A stretch of 62,833 nucleotides of DNA from Branchiostoma floridae (taxonomy: Eukaryota; Chordata; Leptocardii; Amphioxiformes; Branchiostomatidae), in NCBI RefSeq assembly GCF_000003815.2, contig NC_049990.1:20662015-20724847 (forward strand). Reading direction: 5' to 3'. The first letter of the stretch is position 1, and the number at the start of each line of letters is the position of its first letter. Below the pieces are notes generated by a model. That model was not told the DNA's origin, did not search any database, and saw only the letters and a list, made by a program, of their open reading frames with translations. The translations under genes and the position numbers were made by a program. Positions 47,885 to 60,689 of the stretch are shown in pieces.

Positions 47885-49500
47885 GGCCTAGGAAAAAAAA
47901 TGTTGTGTTTCCTGTAACGGTCCTGAAAAAAATAGGGTCGGTAGGTAGGGATTATCTTTTTTTTTTTTTTTTTTTTTTTTTTAGATGTAGGCTTTGGTAA
48001 AAACTCATGAACATGGTACCTGGCTTGAAACCTGCATTATTTCATAAGCTTGGACAGTGTTGTGGTGCCCATCCATGTCAATATCTATCCATATACTATA
48101 GTATATGGCCTTCTTCAGTCAACATTGACCATATGTATTGATAGAATCCTAATCAATATAAGCCCTACACTACAACGTCGACTGTGGCTAAACAGTCCTT
48201 GATAAAAGAATGACAGTCTCTGCCACATGGAGTGCATCTGTAGGCTGACTCAGGTCTGTTTCGCAGGAGTTCTTTTTGAAGGATCTGCTTTTCTTCTGCC
48301 GTCTGCTTTCACCTGTTTTTTTTTTTCTCTTCTTTTTGTTATGTTGATGTCATATTGCTGGCTGATAGTCATAATCTTCTTCTTAAATTGACAAAAAAGT
48401 CCTGAATTTTCTTGTAAAAATTGGGCATAGGTTCCCCACTATGACCCCTTACATTGGGACATTGGTGCCTTCAAGTTTAACAAGTGGAACAGTATACACA
48501 ACTCCAATTCATATATTTCCTGCTTGGAACTTTCCATGCAAATAACCATGGAAAAATGCTGAAAACAATGGGCAAAGCATCCCAATTAACTTTTATTATC
48601 TCGATCATGTTAGAAAAATAACATCAAAAGGTAGACAGAAAAATGTTGAAAACACTGGTAAAAGCATCCTCACTTAACTTTTATCATCTTCATCATGTTA
48701 GAAAAAAATAACACCAAATTAAAACTATTTAAAAAGAAGACAACAAAAAACCTGACAGGTGCATTTACTAACAGGTGAATAATGAGATATCTGAAGCATT
48801 TCACTCATAAAAATTCCAATAAGACCCACCCCCTCAAAAAGGTTTTCTATAAATGGTCCATCTTGAAGTTGATACAAGCAAGGAGGTTAAAAACAACCTC
48901 CTTATGAGACACCATTATTTTGGGATATCTTACCCCTGGAAAAATGGTATGTTCCAACCTCATTTACATATTCAAAATGGCCGCCGTCGCGCGTCGTCAG
49001 AAATATATGTATGCTGTTTTCCATAGCAATTTTCTGCATTTTTGGTGGTTTTGAGACCTAAAAACCAAGACCAGAAGTGAAATAAAGGCACATATGACAT
49101 TTTTATGGGTAATATTGCCACAATGACCCAGTCATGTTTCTGCTGTGTTGCGAAATTTCAACAGAGAAATTCCCATCTTGCACCATGTGCCTCGAACAGG
49201 GTACGTCATTTGGTAAGATAAAAATTACTTTGCTCCTATAGCTAAACTTATTTTATGTCCTGTTAGTTGTGATTTATGATGTTAACAGAAGCAGATAGTG
49301 TTGTTTTGACTTTTTCTACTTCATTAGGAATTAGCAGAACATGTTAAAAAACCGATTCTACAATGATGCACCAGTCAAATGTTCAAATCGAAAAATTTAT
49401 GTCCTCTACTAGCCGCCGACCCAAAAAAAAAGTCTAGGGTCGGCAGCTTTTTCTAGGGTCGGTCGGGTTACAGGAAACACAACATTTTTTTTCCTAGGCC
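47885..49500. mobile_element. PIF/Harbinger-like non-autonomous element, 1.6 kb
   Basis: Inverted ends GGCCTAGGAAAAAAAATGTT and its complement at 49,481-49,500 extend over about 35 bp (through TTGTGTTTCCTGTAAC). TTA flanks both sides (47,882-47,884 and 49,501-49,503), the 3-bp TWA-type target of PIF/Harbinger. The interior has no ORF of 60 codons, a 24-base poly-T near 47,958, and a 108-bp internal duplication (about 48,560-48,720). A lone related end (GCCTAGGAAAAAGAATGTTG) lies at about 33,543. Confidence 0.8.
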
Positions 49501-49503
49501 TTA

Positions 49504-50109
49504 CCGAAGGTCGACATATACGCTTTTCAGCCTTATACGCAGTTTGGTCATATTTCCACTAGGGTGAAGTCAAGTTGAAATGAGTTTTGACAGCCAGAGG
49601 CTCAAATAAGCATCGCCAAGGTCTTATATAAAAAGGCGTACATGTCTCTCATATAAAGAGGAATGATATTGTGATATGAGATGAATTATGATATTGTAGA
49701 ATTTCTGAAGAAAGATAGCACACCAATGCATCTGGCTGTACTAAAAATTGATTTTTCTATTTATATAATGTAACGACGATGATGAATTGGATATGATTAT
49801 TTGCAGGGGTGGAGGGGGTGTGTCTAAAGACAAGTAGATTTTGCAAATACATACTAATTGTATTTTGAGAGAATCTATCAAAAATTGTTCTTGACATTTT
49901 CTTAATACTTAATGTTATGTAAAGCCTAAATAGGATCATTGCAATTTTTCTGTACTTGTTTCCAAACATAGCCACTGCAATCCTTGACAAAGATGCTAGA
50001 TGGCGTCTTCTGCTGATGAATTGAAATAAATCTTTTAATAGCATTTGAATGAAATGACATTTCTTTTCCTAGGATGAGCACAAGGATAAAATGATTATAA
50101 CATAGAAAT
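49504..50109. other. Nothing recognised in CASK intron
   Basis: Unique A+T-rich DNA between the Harbinger-like element and the tandem array. Confidence 0.45.
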
Positions 50110-51950
50110 GTGTTTGTCAAACTAAATGTAAGTATCAGTAAGTTAAAAATTTATACAGTTACTGTAGACATTAGTCTTAACTGTAAATACAGTCAATCCT
50201 GCCCGAGCGACCACCTCTTCTCAGCGACCACCTGGCCATTTCGACCGCTTTTTCTCGGTCCCGATTTATTTTCCCATTGGCGTAAGCATTAAGCGACCTT
50301 TTCTCAATGACCACCTGGCCAACGCGACCGCGACCGGCCCAAGTTGGGACCTATAACGACCGCATCATTTTCAAGATTGAGCTTTTCATCGATTTTGATG
50401 ATAATTAGCGCGATTTTGTGCCGAAATTGGCCAGTTTGCGTCGGATTTTGGGGTTAAATTTACAGTTTACAGTGTGCGTGTTGTATTTGACATTAAAGAC
50501 CTCGCTTCTTTGCGTGCATGCAGTGTGCTATTTGCCATTAAACACAACGGCAACCATTTATACTTTGCATCGGGCATGTTTTGAGTCGATACTCTTCTCA
50601 GCGACCACCTGTCTAAATCGACAGTTTTTTTCCGGTCCCCCGGGTGGTCGTCTTGGGCAGGTTTGACTGTATGCCTGCTTGAGTTGTGCAGTACATTATG
50701 TAGAGTGACTAGACAATAGGCCATAAGCTTGCTCTATAATATCCCGGCCCCACTGTTACAAGTGACACATTTCAAACTTATGTCCAAAATGTATGTTTTA
50801 GTAAGTTAAAGATTTATACAGTAGACCTTAGCAATATGCCTGCTTGAGTTGTACGGTACATTATGTAGAATGACCAGACAATAGGCTATTAGTATTACTA
50901 GTATTAGCTTGCTCTATAATATCTTGGCCCCACTGTTACAAGTGACACCTTTTGAACTACATGTAACGTAAGTATCAATAACTTAAGTTAAAGATTTATA
51001 CAGAAGACATAAGTAATATGCCTGCTTCAGTAACTGTTATACAGTACATTATGTAGAATGACTAGACAATAGGCTATAAGCTTGCTCTATAATATCCTGG
51101 CCCCACTGTTACTAGTGACACCTTTCAAACTAATGTACTATGTTTTAGTAATTTAAAGATTTATACAGTATACATTAGCAATATGCCTGCTTGAGTTGTG
51201 CAGTACATTATGTAGAATGACTAGACAATATAGGCTATAGATTAGTATAAGCTTGCTCTATAATATCCTAGCCCCACTGTTGCAAGTGACAACTTTTGAC
51301 CTACATGTAATGTAAGTATCAATAAGTTAAAGATTTATACAGAAGACATAAGTAATATGCCTTCTTCAGTTTTGTAGTACATTATATATTTGTAGAATGA
51401 CTAGACAATAGGCTATAAGCTTGCTCTATAATATCCTGGCCCCACTGTTACTAGTGACACCTTTCAAACTAATGTACTATGTTTTAGTAATTTAAAGATT
51501 TATACAGCAGACATTAGTCTAACTGCAATATAGTTGCAAGTACATTCTGTAGAATGACTAGACTATATGTTATAAGCTTGCTCTTAGTATCCTGGCCCCA
51601 CTGTTACAAGTAAGACCTTTCAAACTAATGTACTATGTTTTAGTAAGTTAAAGATTTATACAGTATACATTAGCAATATGCCTGCTTGAGTTGTGCAGTA
51701 CATTATATAGAATGACTAGACAATAGGCTACAAGCTTGCTCTATAATATCCCAGCCCCACTGTTGCAAGTGACAACTTTTGACCTACATGTAATGTAAGT
51801 ATCAATAAGTTAAAGATTTATACAGTAGACATAAGTAATATGCCTGCTTCAGTAACTGTTATACAGTACATTATGTAGAATGACTAGACAATAGGCTATA
51901 AGCTTGCTCTATAATATCCCAGCCCCACTGTTACAAGTGACACCGTTCAC
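50110..51950. repeat. Tandem array, 155-180-bp units (8-9 units), split by a pogo-like element
   Basis: Units are anchored by CTTGCTCTATAATATC at about 50,728, 50,908, 51,081, 51,252, 51,420, 51,577 (variant), 51,735 and 51,903. They share GCCTGCTTGAGTTGTGCAGT, GAATGACTAGACAATAGGCT, GCCCCACTGTTACAAGTGAC and AAGTTAAAGATTTATACAG. Odd and even units differ slightly (CATAAGTAATATGCCTGCTT against CATTAGCAATATGCCTGCTT), a weak dimeric pattern. Confidence 0.9.
50190..50669. mobile_element. Pogo/Tigger-like element (family P), copy 1, inside a tandem array
   Basis: It is 480 bp, with ends CAGTCAATCCTGCCC and GGGCAGGTTTGACTG inverted over about 29 bp. TA borders lie at 50,188-50,189 and 50,670-50,671. 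The interior repeats AGCGACCACCTGGCC-type words. No transposase ORF remains. Sister units of the surrounding array have a single TA at this place. Confidence 0.92.
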
Positions 51951-52180
51951 CCGTCCCTGATTGCACCACACGGGTGAGTTATCTATCACGGAGACTAGGT
52001 TTGGGACGAATACACGAGACGCGAGGGATCGGAGCAGCGCACGATATTTTACGTGTCGTTATTAGCTAGATGGATTATGGAAGAGGTCTGTGGGTCACGG
52101 GCACAGCGTGGATCGCGGTTTCAGATCACGTAGCGTCAGACGCGCACGATCTTCATACGAGGAAATGTTAAGGTTCATCT
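51950..52180. other. Unique, CpG-retaining segment in the CASK intron
   Basis: Directly after the 165-bp array the sequence changes to CG-containing DNA (ACGAGACGCGAGGGATCGG, CACGATATTTTACGTGTCG, GTAGCGTCAGACGCGCACG). Nothing coding is recognisable. Candidate enhancer. Confidence 0.35.
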
Positions 52181-53029
52181 TGCAAATAAATGTGGAGGGT
52201 GTGAATGGGGTGAGAGAGTATACGTATGTCAAAGGAAATAGGTTTGGGTGGCAAAATTTGATGAGATATCCAAAGAAAAATTGAATATAGAAACAGCTTA
52301 GACTGTAAATAGTGTAATCATTGTCCCTAAATGGCTGAAATAATCCTTACAATTAGGTAGAAATTTAGATTAGAAAATGTTTCATTACAGAATCATTATC
52401 TTGTTATTTTATGATAATTGTCTGCTTAGTAATTGCTTATTTTGCGTATTAATTATTTCATTGATATATTTACTTTTGCAGCCCAATTCATATTTTTCTT
52501 AACTGCACCACTAAGTTTGGATTTACGTCATAATGATGATGGATTTTGATATTATTATAGATATTGTATTTCTTCTTTCTATGGCCAGTTTCCATCCATC
52601 ACTGCACATCCTTCCAAATATTAATCTCCAAACAGATCCTATGGTGCCATAAGATAGTATCAAAGCTGGCCAAGGAGTATTGCCGGCTAAGGGAGTCAAA
52701 CTGGCACCGGAGGGTTTGATACTATATTATGCCACTGTCGATCTGCTTGGAGATTACCAAATATGTCAAAATGCTTGGACCAAGATGAGTTCTTACATTA
52801 AAGGATTTTGTGTCTTTTAGAATTTGAGGGTAGTCTCCAGACCGAATGATACCCGTCACAGTAGATGTAGACTTCAGACGTCTGCCCCCCTCAGTGGTGC
52901 CCTTGGATTTTCTGCAAGGAAGCTCCATTGATTTCTGTCCACCATTACTCCATTTGTGATGGAGCAGCTCCATCAATTATAGACGTTCTCGGTGAGCTAA
53001 AGAGCTCAAAAGCTATATGTATGTACATA
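52181..53029. other. Nothing recognised in CASK intron
   Basis: Unique DNA; ATCTCCAAACAGATC (52,624) and GATCTGCTTGGAGAT (52,740) face each other about 115 bp apart, perhaps a small inverted-repeat relic. Confidence 0.4.
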
Positions 53030-53031
53030 TA

Positions 53032-53514
53032 CAGTCAAACCTGCCCGAGCGACCACCTCTTCTCAGCGACCACCTGGCCTTTTCGACCGCTTTTCTCGGT
53101 CCCGATTTATTTTCTCATTGACGTAAGCATTAAGTACCTTTTCTCAGCGACCACCTGGCCAACGCGACCGTGACCGGCCCAAATTGGGACCCATAACGAC
53201 CGCATCATTTTCAAAATTGAGGTTTTCATCGATTTTTGATGATAACTAGCGCGATTTTGTGCCGAAATCGGCCAGTTTGCGTCAGATTTTGGGGTTAAAT
53301 TTAAAGTTTACAGTGTGCATGTTGTATTTTACATTAAAGACCTCACTTCTTTTCGTGCGTGCATTGTGCTTGCTATTTGCCATTAAACACAACGGAAACC
53401 ATTTATACTTTGCATCGGTCATGTTTTGAGTCGATATTCTTCTCAGTGACCACCTGTCCAAATCGACCGCTTTTTTTCGGTCCCCCGGGTGGTCGTTTTG
53501 GGCAGGTTTGACTG
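53032..53514. mobile_element. Pogo/Tigger-like element (family P), copy 2
   Basis: It is 483 bp, same orientation and nearly the same sequence as the copy at 50,190, ends CAGTCAAACCTGCCC / GGGCAGGTTTGACTG, TA at both borders. The close match of the copies implies recent activity. Confidence 0.92.
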
Positions 53515-53576
53515 TACATGCAGAGTACCGCATTACTTCTGATGTTAGATTAAAGTTAAAAAGTAAGAGAGGAAAA

Positions 53577-53808
53577 AACGTTAGTTCACCTTTATCCGCG
53601 GAGTAACCTTTATCCGTTGTTTTTAAAAACAGTATTTAGGGATATCAAGTCGATGAACAACTTGCTCTCAATTTCAAAGTACAATATTTTGAAAAATAGT
53701 ACAATTTGAAACCAACTTCCGTGGACTTAAATATTCCTGAATACCTGTGAATACTTTTTTAAAACAACGGATATAGGTTGCCCCATGGATAAAGGTGAAT
53801 TAGTGTTT
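53577..53808. mobile_element. Family A fold-back MITE, copy 14
   Basis: AACGTTAGTTCACCTTTATC to GGTGAATTAGTGTT, 232 bp, ending 77 bp before an N gap. Confidence 0.87.
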
Positions 53809-53884
53809 GTGAACAAGAATCACTATTTTGATGTTTATATTTTTAACTGCCCAGACAAGGAAATATTTTTGATTACCTCTAAAC

Positions 53885-53984
53885 NNNNNNNNNNNNNNNN
53901 NNNNNNNNNNNNNNNNNNNNNNNNNNNNNNNNNNNNNNNNNNNNNNNNNNNNNNNNNNNNNNNNNNNNNNNNNNNNNNNNNNNN
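53885..53984. other. Assembly gap, 100 N
   Basis: This is the left edge of the contig that carries the out-of-order CASK exon. Confidence 1.
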
Positions 53985-54001
53985 ATGTGTTGTTTCCACA
54001 G

Positions 54002-54079
54002 CATGGATGGTGCTGACCTGTGCTTTGAGATCGTCAAAAGGGCAAGTGCTGGCTTTGTCTACAGTGAAGCAGTCTCAAG
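54002..54079 (+). CDS. CASK: CASK exon (hinge / alpha-D, residues about 96-121), out of order
   Basis: This 78-base exon follows acceptor GTTGTTTCCACAG, just 17 bases after an N gap, and ends at donor GTAGGT. It reads [20 protein letters not shown] then SEAVS and AG (first two bases of Ser). Vertebrate CASK has the same segment directly after ..MVFEF, and the leading C base completes that Phe codon. By protein order it must come after the exon at 56,193-56,298, but in this window it comes 2.1 kb before it, on the same strand. The catalytic loop and the GFG segment that make CASK an atypical, Mg-independent kinase would be in later exons, which I did not find. Confidence 0.93.
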
Positions 54080-54103
54080 GTAGGTCTTCTGATTTTAAAC
54101 ACT

Positions 54104-54927
54104 GTTAGGGGTACGGAGACTTCTGGGGGTACGGACACTACTGGGGGTACATACACTACTGGGGGTGCATACACTAATGGGGGTACAGACACTACTGGGG
54201 GTACGGACACTACTGGGGGTACAGACACTACTGGGGGTATGGACACTACTGGGGGTACATACACTAATGGGGGTGCATACACTAATGGGGGTACAGACAC
54301 TACTGGGGGTACGGACACTACTGGGGGTACATACACTACTGGGGGTGCATACACTAATGGGGGTACAGACACTACTGGGGGTACGGACACTACTGGGGGT
54401 ACAGATACTAATGGGGGTACGGACACTACTGGGGGTACAGACACTACTGGGGGTACAGACACTACTGAGGGTACGGACACTACTGGGGGTACATACACTA
54501 ATGGGGGTGCATACACAAATGGGGGTACAGACACTACTGGGGGTACGGACACTACTGGGGGTACATACACTACTGGGGGTGCATACACTAATGGGGGTAC
54601 AGACACTACTGGGGGTACGGACACTACTGGGGGTACGGACACTACTGGGGGTACATACACTACTGGGGGTGCGGACACTAATGGGGGTACGGACACTACT
54701 GGGGGTACGGACACTACTGGGGGTACGGACACTACTACTGGGGGTACATACACTACTGGGGATGCATACACGACTGGGGGTACGGACACTACTGGGGGTA
54801 CGGACACTACTGGGGATACGGACACTACTGGGGGTACAGACACTACTGGGGGTACGGACACTACTGGGGGTACGGACACTACTGGGGGTACAGACACTAC
54901 TGGGGGTACGGACACTACTGGGGGTAC
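54104..54927. repeat. 18-bp minisatellite, left part (about 45 units)
   Basis: Units of ACTACTGGGGGTACGGAC with variants (ACA/ACG, ACTAAT, GTGCATAC) run from about 54,104 straight into an N gap at 54,928. One unit is 21 bp (extra ACT near 54,730). Variant units are interspersed at the left and become uniform to the right. The array starts 25 bp after the CASK exon donor. It is open in several frames (VSVPPV hexapeptides on the minus strand) only because 18 is divisible by three and no stop word occurs in the unit. Confidence 0.95.
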
Positions 54928-55027
54928 NNNNNNNNNNNNNNNNNNNNNNNNNNNNNNNNNNNNNNNNNNNNNNNNNNNNNNNNNNNNNNNNNNNNNNNNN
55001 NNNNNNNNNNNNNNNNNNNNNNNNNNN
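54928..55027. other. Assembly gap, 100 N
   Basis: This is the right edge of the out-of-order contig. It interrupts the 18-bp minisatellite, which does not resume on the other side at 55,028. Confidence 1.
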
Positions 55028-56299
<1,272 letters not shown>

Positions 56300-56636
56300 T
56301 GAGTACTCAACTCTCATACGTGTATGATGTGAACAAACTGTACAGTCCATGTGTAACTGTTAGTGAGAGGCACCGTAGGAGAAATGCAGGAACCAAAAAA
56401 ACAAGACCCTCAGTTTTTTTATTCTCAAAATACTCTAGAGCTAGGGTTTTTCACTCTAAAAATCTAGTTATTCACTCTAAATACTACACCCAGAGTCTTT
56501 TACTTTTTAAACTAGACATTTAAAAACTAGACCCAAAGTTTTGATGCGGAAAGATTGAATGAATACAGTTAAAGAATACTGTATGAAGACGGGAAAACTT
56601 CCTTCATTGTCAGCAGTCAGTGATAGACGGAGTACT

Positions 56637-56850
56637 GTTCAGCACCGAGGACTGAGACTGTTCCTCGATGTGAATGCTGTTCAGCACCAAGGACTGATAC
56701 TGTTTCTTGGTGTGAATGCTGTTCAGCACCAAGGACTGAGACTGTTTCTTGGTGTGAATGCTGTTCAGCACCAAGGACTGAGACTGTTTCGTAGTGTGAA
56801 TGCTGTTCAGCACCGAGGACTGTGACTGTTTCTTGGTGTGAATGCTGTTC
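56637..56850. repeat. 42-bp minisatellite in a CASK intron
   Basis: Five units of 42 bp begin at 56,637, 56,679, 56,721, 56,763 and 56,805 (core GTTCAGCACCAAGGACTGAG), and a sixth begins at 56,847 as the sequence enters an N gap. The unit length is again a multiple of three, giving open frames with no coding meaning. Confidence 0.95.
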
Positions 56851-56950
56851 NNNNNNNNNNNNNNNNNNNNNNNNNNNNNNNNNNNNNNNNNNNNNNNNNN
56901 NNNNNNNNNNNNNNNNNNNNNNNNNNNNNNNNNNNNNNNNNNNNNNNNNN
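56851..56950. other. Assembly gap, 100 N
   Basis: The left side is the 42-bp minisatellite and the right side is the 18-bp minisatellite already in mid-array, so real sequence, including the left flank of the 18-bp array, is missing here. Confidence 1.
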
Positions 56951-57342
56951 TACTGGGGGTACAGACACTACTGGGGGTACGGACACTACTGGGGGTACGG
57001 ACACTACTGGGGGTACGGACACTACTGGGGGTACGGACACTACTGGGGGTACGGACACTACTGGGGGTACGGACACTACTGGGGGTACGGACACTACTGG
57101 GGGTACGGACACTACTGGGGGTACGGACACTACTGGGGGTACGGACACTACTGGGGGTACGGACACTACTGGGGGTACGGACACTACTGGGGGTACGGAC
57201 ACTACTGGGGGTACGGACACTACTGGGGGTACGGACACTACTGGGGGTACATACACTAATGGGGGTACGGACACTACTGGGGGTACGGACACTACTGGGG
57301 GTACATACACTACTGGGGGTAGGGACACCACGTACGGACACT
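56951..57342. repeat. 18-bp minisatellite, right part (about 21 units)
   Basis: This is the same 18-bp unit and the same phase and orientation as at 54,104-54,927. It starts abruptly at the right edge of an N gap and degenerates at about 57,300-57,345. The units here are almost all the uniform GGTACGGACACTACTGGG type, like the right end of the left array, so the two probably are one array. Confidence 0.95.
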
Positions 57343-58822
57343 CAGGGTACCTTTTCCTTCCTTGCAAGTTTCATCCAAAAACTAGGCCGTTTTACCCATA
57401 GCCATGATCAAAACCTAAAAAAAAGATAGAGAACCGTGGAAAACTTTCAGTTATAAGATATCTCCTCAGCATTTATAAGAAATCTCTGCAATAGACTAAT
57501 CTGTCTTCTCCTGTTGCTCTGTAGCAACTGAAAGGAATGCATTATTAGCCCTGATGTGATTCAAACAGTCTGAGCAATTTCTAAGACCTCAGCTAATGGT
57601 GTCTTCCCTGAAAGCCTTATTGCTCCCTGGCTGTCATATAAATGACATACGAGCCACGTGGCACATCGATCTCTGACACCGAGAGAATATTTGTCTGCGG
57701 GGTCGCGTAAGGACCTGTGGTTGCACGCCGCCACACGAGCGATCCGTCTCTGCCTCGTTCCCTATCCTGTGATTTATCAAAGCTTGGGGAGCGTCAGGTT
57801 GTCCCATGGTTCAAGTGAACGCAATGTCATGGTTAGCACACATGCCACCGCTAATCCTGCGCTGAATACTGATATTGGACAGGACAGAGGGTGTAAGGGA
57901 TGTTGTAGGAATGGAAAAAAAGTGATGGAAGGAGAAAGGAGTGATTCAAAGAAGACATCACATCTCAAGTGCAACATTCATTTTAGTTTGTACTAGAGGA
58001 TAGGAATGGATAGAGGAAGAAAGTCATGTGCATCCATGCAACCAGCGTGACCAAATGAGGTTGTACTACTTAAATGCAATAACCATTTTTCTCTTCTTGG
58101 ACACCAGAAAAACTGGACCTGAAAAAAATCAGTGGGACGGATATTGGACAGATTTGAAAATGTAAAACTGCAAACTCAAGACATTGTCAAGTGGTACAAT
58201 TAGAAATTTCTATACATAATTCAAAAGCCTGTTCCAGCTATCCATCCAAATGACAAGTTAAAAATGAGATCAGATTTGCATTCTGTAATTTTGTTTTCAT
58301 TTTCATCTCTTTTATGATGTTTTGAAAAAGATGGGTTAGACTCTGGGTAGACTATTAGGAACTACATCAATACATATATGTCATAATGTATGATGGAGTA
58401 CTCTGTAACAGTTTACTTAATATTCCTCATAAGTTTCACTGGATACAACTGCAATGTTGAGCAAGAAAATGAATGGGAAGAAAGCAGATTCTGAAACAAA
58501 ATTGTTGATAATCTGAATGAAAGGGATGGGCCCCGGAGACTTCATTTTCTTCATGTTATTTCTAAATGCCACTGTGCTTTGTCATCTTACAATCTGGGTA
58601 GATATCACACCTAGAGTTGTAGGTTTGGGAAATCTATAGACTCTATGAGTCTGCATATTAGAAACCCTGAAATAGTTGTAGTATTCTTAAGTTTGCTGTT
58701 TTTGTGGTCACTTTTCCACTGACAAATAATCTCATCGACAAACAGGTATCCTGTGTACCATCCGGAAAGTAGTTTGCTCCGGCCGTTATTATACACTGTA
58801 GCTGGTGTGTTACGCTGAAGGG
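57343..58822. other. CASK: No further CASK exon recognised
   Basis: I searched for the expected next segment (HYMRQILEAL, then the HRD loop) and did not see it. Apart from the CpG-retaining patch and a hAT-like trace at 58,090 this is unique intron-like DNA. Confidence 0.45.
57640..57850. other. Unique, CpG-retaining segment
   Basis: It contains CCACGTGG (E-box), GCGGGGTCGCGTAAGG and CGCCGCCACACGAGCG. It has a short open frame but no family resemblance or matching splice sites. Candidate regulatory element. Confidence 0.3.
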
Positions 58823-59564
58823 NNNNNNNNNNNNNNNNNNNNNNNNNNNNNNNNNNNNNNNNNNNNNNNNNNNNNNNNNNNNNNNNNNNNNNNNNNNNNN
58901 NNNNNNNNNNNNNNNNNNNNNNNNNNNNNNNNNNNNNNNNNNNNNNNNNNNNNNNNNNNNNNNNNNNNNNNNNNNNNNNNNNNNNNNNNNNNNNNNNNNN
59001 NNNNNNNNNNNNNNNNNNNNNNNNNNNNNNNNNNNNNNNNNNNNNNNNNNNNNNNNNNNNNNNNNNNNNNNNNNNNNNNNNNNNNNNNNNNNNNNNNNNN
59101 NNNNNNNNNNNNNNNNNNNNNNNNNNNNNNNNNNNNNNNNNNNNNNNNNNNNNNNNNNNNNNNNNNNNNNNNNNNNNNNNNNNNNNNNNNNNNNNNNNNN
59201 NNNNNNNNNNNNNNNNNNNNNNNNNNNNNNNNNNNNNNNNNNNNNNNNNNNNNNNNNNNNNNNNNNNNNNNNNNNNNNNNNNNNNNNNNNNNNNNNNNNN
59301 NNNNNNNNNNNNNNNNNNNNNNNNNNNNNNNNNNNNNNNNNNNNNNNNNNNNNNNNNNNNNNNNNNNNNNNNNNNNNNNNNNNNNNNNNNNNNNNNNNNN
59401 NNNNNNNNNNNNNNNNNNNNNNNNNNNNNNNNNNNNNNNNNNNNNNNNNNNNNNNNNNNNNNNNNNNNNNNNNNNNNNNNNNNNNNNNNNNNNNNNNNNN
59501 NNNNNNNNNNNNNNNNNNNNNNNNNNNNNNNNNNNNNNNNNNNNNNNNNNNNNNNNNNNNNNNN
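58823..59564. other. Assembly gap, 742 N
   Basis: Unlike the others this gap has an estimated size. It could hide a CASK exon, since none is visible downstream. Confidence 1.
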
Positions 59565-59689
59565 TCACTTACTTTGTACATGTACCTTAAAAATTACATG
59601 GTTGTGTGCTGGAGAACTTTAGATTAATATCACATAATGACACAAAAGTACAAGATGGGCTTGGAAAACCTTTTTCAGCATTTGTACCT

Positions 59690-59982
59690 TCGGGTTCAGT
59701 TACATTGGAAATTACCTGCACCTGACAACTTTTACCTCCACCATTCAGAATTTAGAAAGTATTGATCATACTTAAATCTAGCTAATGCAGCTAGTAAATG
59801 TCCACATCATGAAACATGTACATGAGTAACTGCTTTTTGGCATATACATGTATGTATAAACCCAGTACATAGACCAGTGTAGGTTACATGTAGGTGCAGG
59901 TAGACAACAGAAATATCACCACAGCTCTAATTTTACTTGTACTAACCTGCATATGCAGGACCTGATGCTATTTCGAGCCCTG
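59690..59982. mobile_element. Family B element, left end missing
   Basis: ATTACCTGCACCTGACAACT, TAACCTGCATATGCAGG and the terminus ATTTCGAGCCCTG are recognisable. An AGTAACTGCTTTTTGGC.TA word near 59,826 belongs to another repeat and may be a nested piece. Confidence 0.7.
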
Positions 59983-60460
59983 ACTTAGAGGTATACAGAA
60001 ACCAACCGCATTCTACAGATAATGTCCTCCCGCACAGGAAGTAATAAATAGATCATGAAGCCTGCTCTTGTGGGGAAAGGCTGCCCACTGATGGATTGTG
60101 GGAGTAGGGAGAGCAATCAGCATTGTGCTACCATAGGTCAGAGGTCACCATGGGGTCAGCAGGGCTGATGAAAATGGGAGACTCCGGCTCCAACAGGGCA
60201 GCAGCCTGATGGGTCTGAGTTTTTGATAGAGTCCCCAGGTCACAATATCTTTGGTTATTGCAAACAAGGGAAGAATGATTGCCTATTCTGAGCTCTATCC
60301 AAATCCTTGTAATGCGTACGCCACATTTCCAAACCTGCTCCCGTTTGGGCCGTTTTGTGAGAAGGAAAATAAAAGTGTACAATCCAGAAATACGCACAAA
60401 TTATGCTTTGAGTCAGAACTGCTTTGTAAAGCATTTTGTGTGTTTTATTCTCTTTCATAT
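59983..60460. other. Nothing recognised
   Basis: Unique DNA; overlapping short frames on both strands at 60,128-60,458 have no domain resemblance. Confidence 0.4.
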
Positions 60461-60667
60461 TACTGTAAATGCAGAAATTTTTGCTGTGGTTTTATGTTCG
60501 TGTTGCCAATTCACAGCAAACTTAAAACCACTGCGAACATTTTTCCATGGCAGTAAGAGACTACCTTGCATCATACAGGTGCTACCGCAAACTTAAAACA
60601 GCAGCGAACAGTCCTTTTTCCCGCTAACTTGAAATTAACTCTCCACAAACTTAATGCATTTACAGTA
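60461..60667. mobile_element. Family E MITE, copy 6
   Basis: TACTGTAAATGCAG to AATGCATTTACAGTA, 207 bp, with worn CG words (TTTTTGCTGTGG). Confidence 0.87.
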
Positions 60668-60689
60668 TATTTTTTGTTCCTACAAACTG

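Noticed and set aside
54034-54915. Long open frames across the 18-bp minisatellite (VSVPPV or LGVRTL repeats, about 290 codons)
   Set aside because: Open in several frames on both strands because the 18-bp unit lacks stops; they include intron sequence and run toward gaps. No start context or domain.
56610-57401. Long open frames over the 42-bp and 18-bp repeats near 57 kb
   Set aside because: They read through N runs, and the repeat periods are multiples of three; they are artefacts.
58658-59590. Frames of 250-300 codons at 58.7-59.6 kb
   Set aside because: Almost entirely N; no real sequence.
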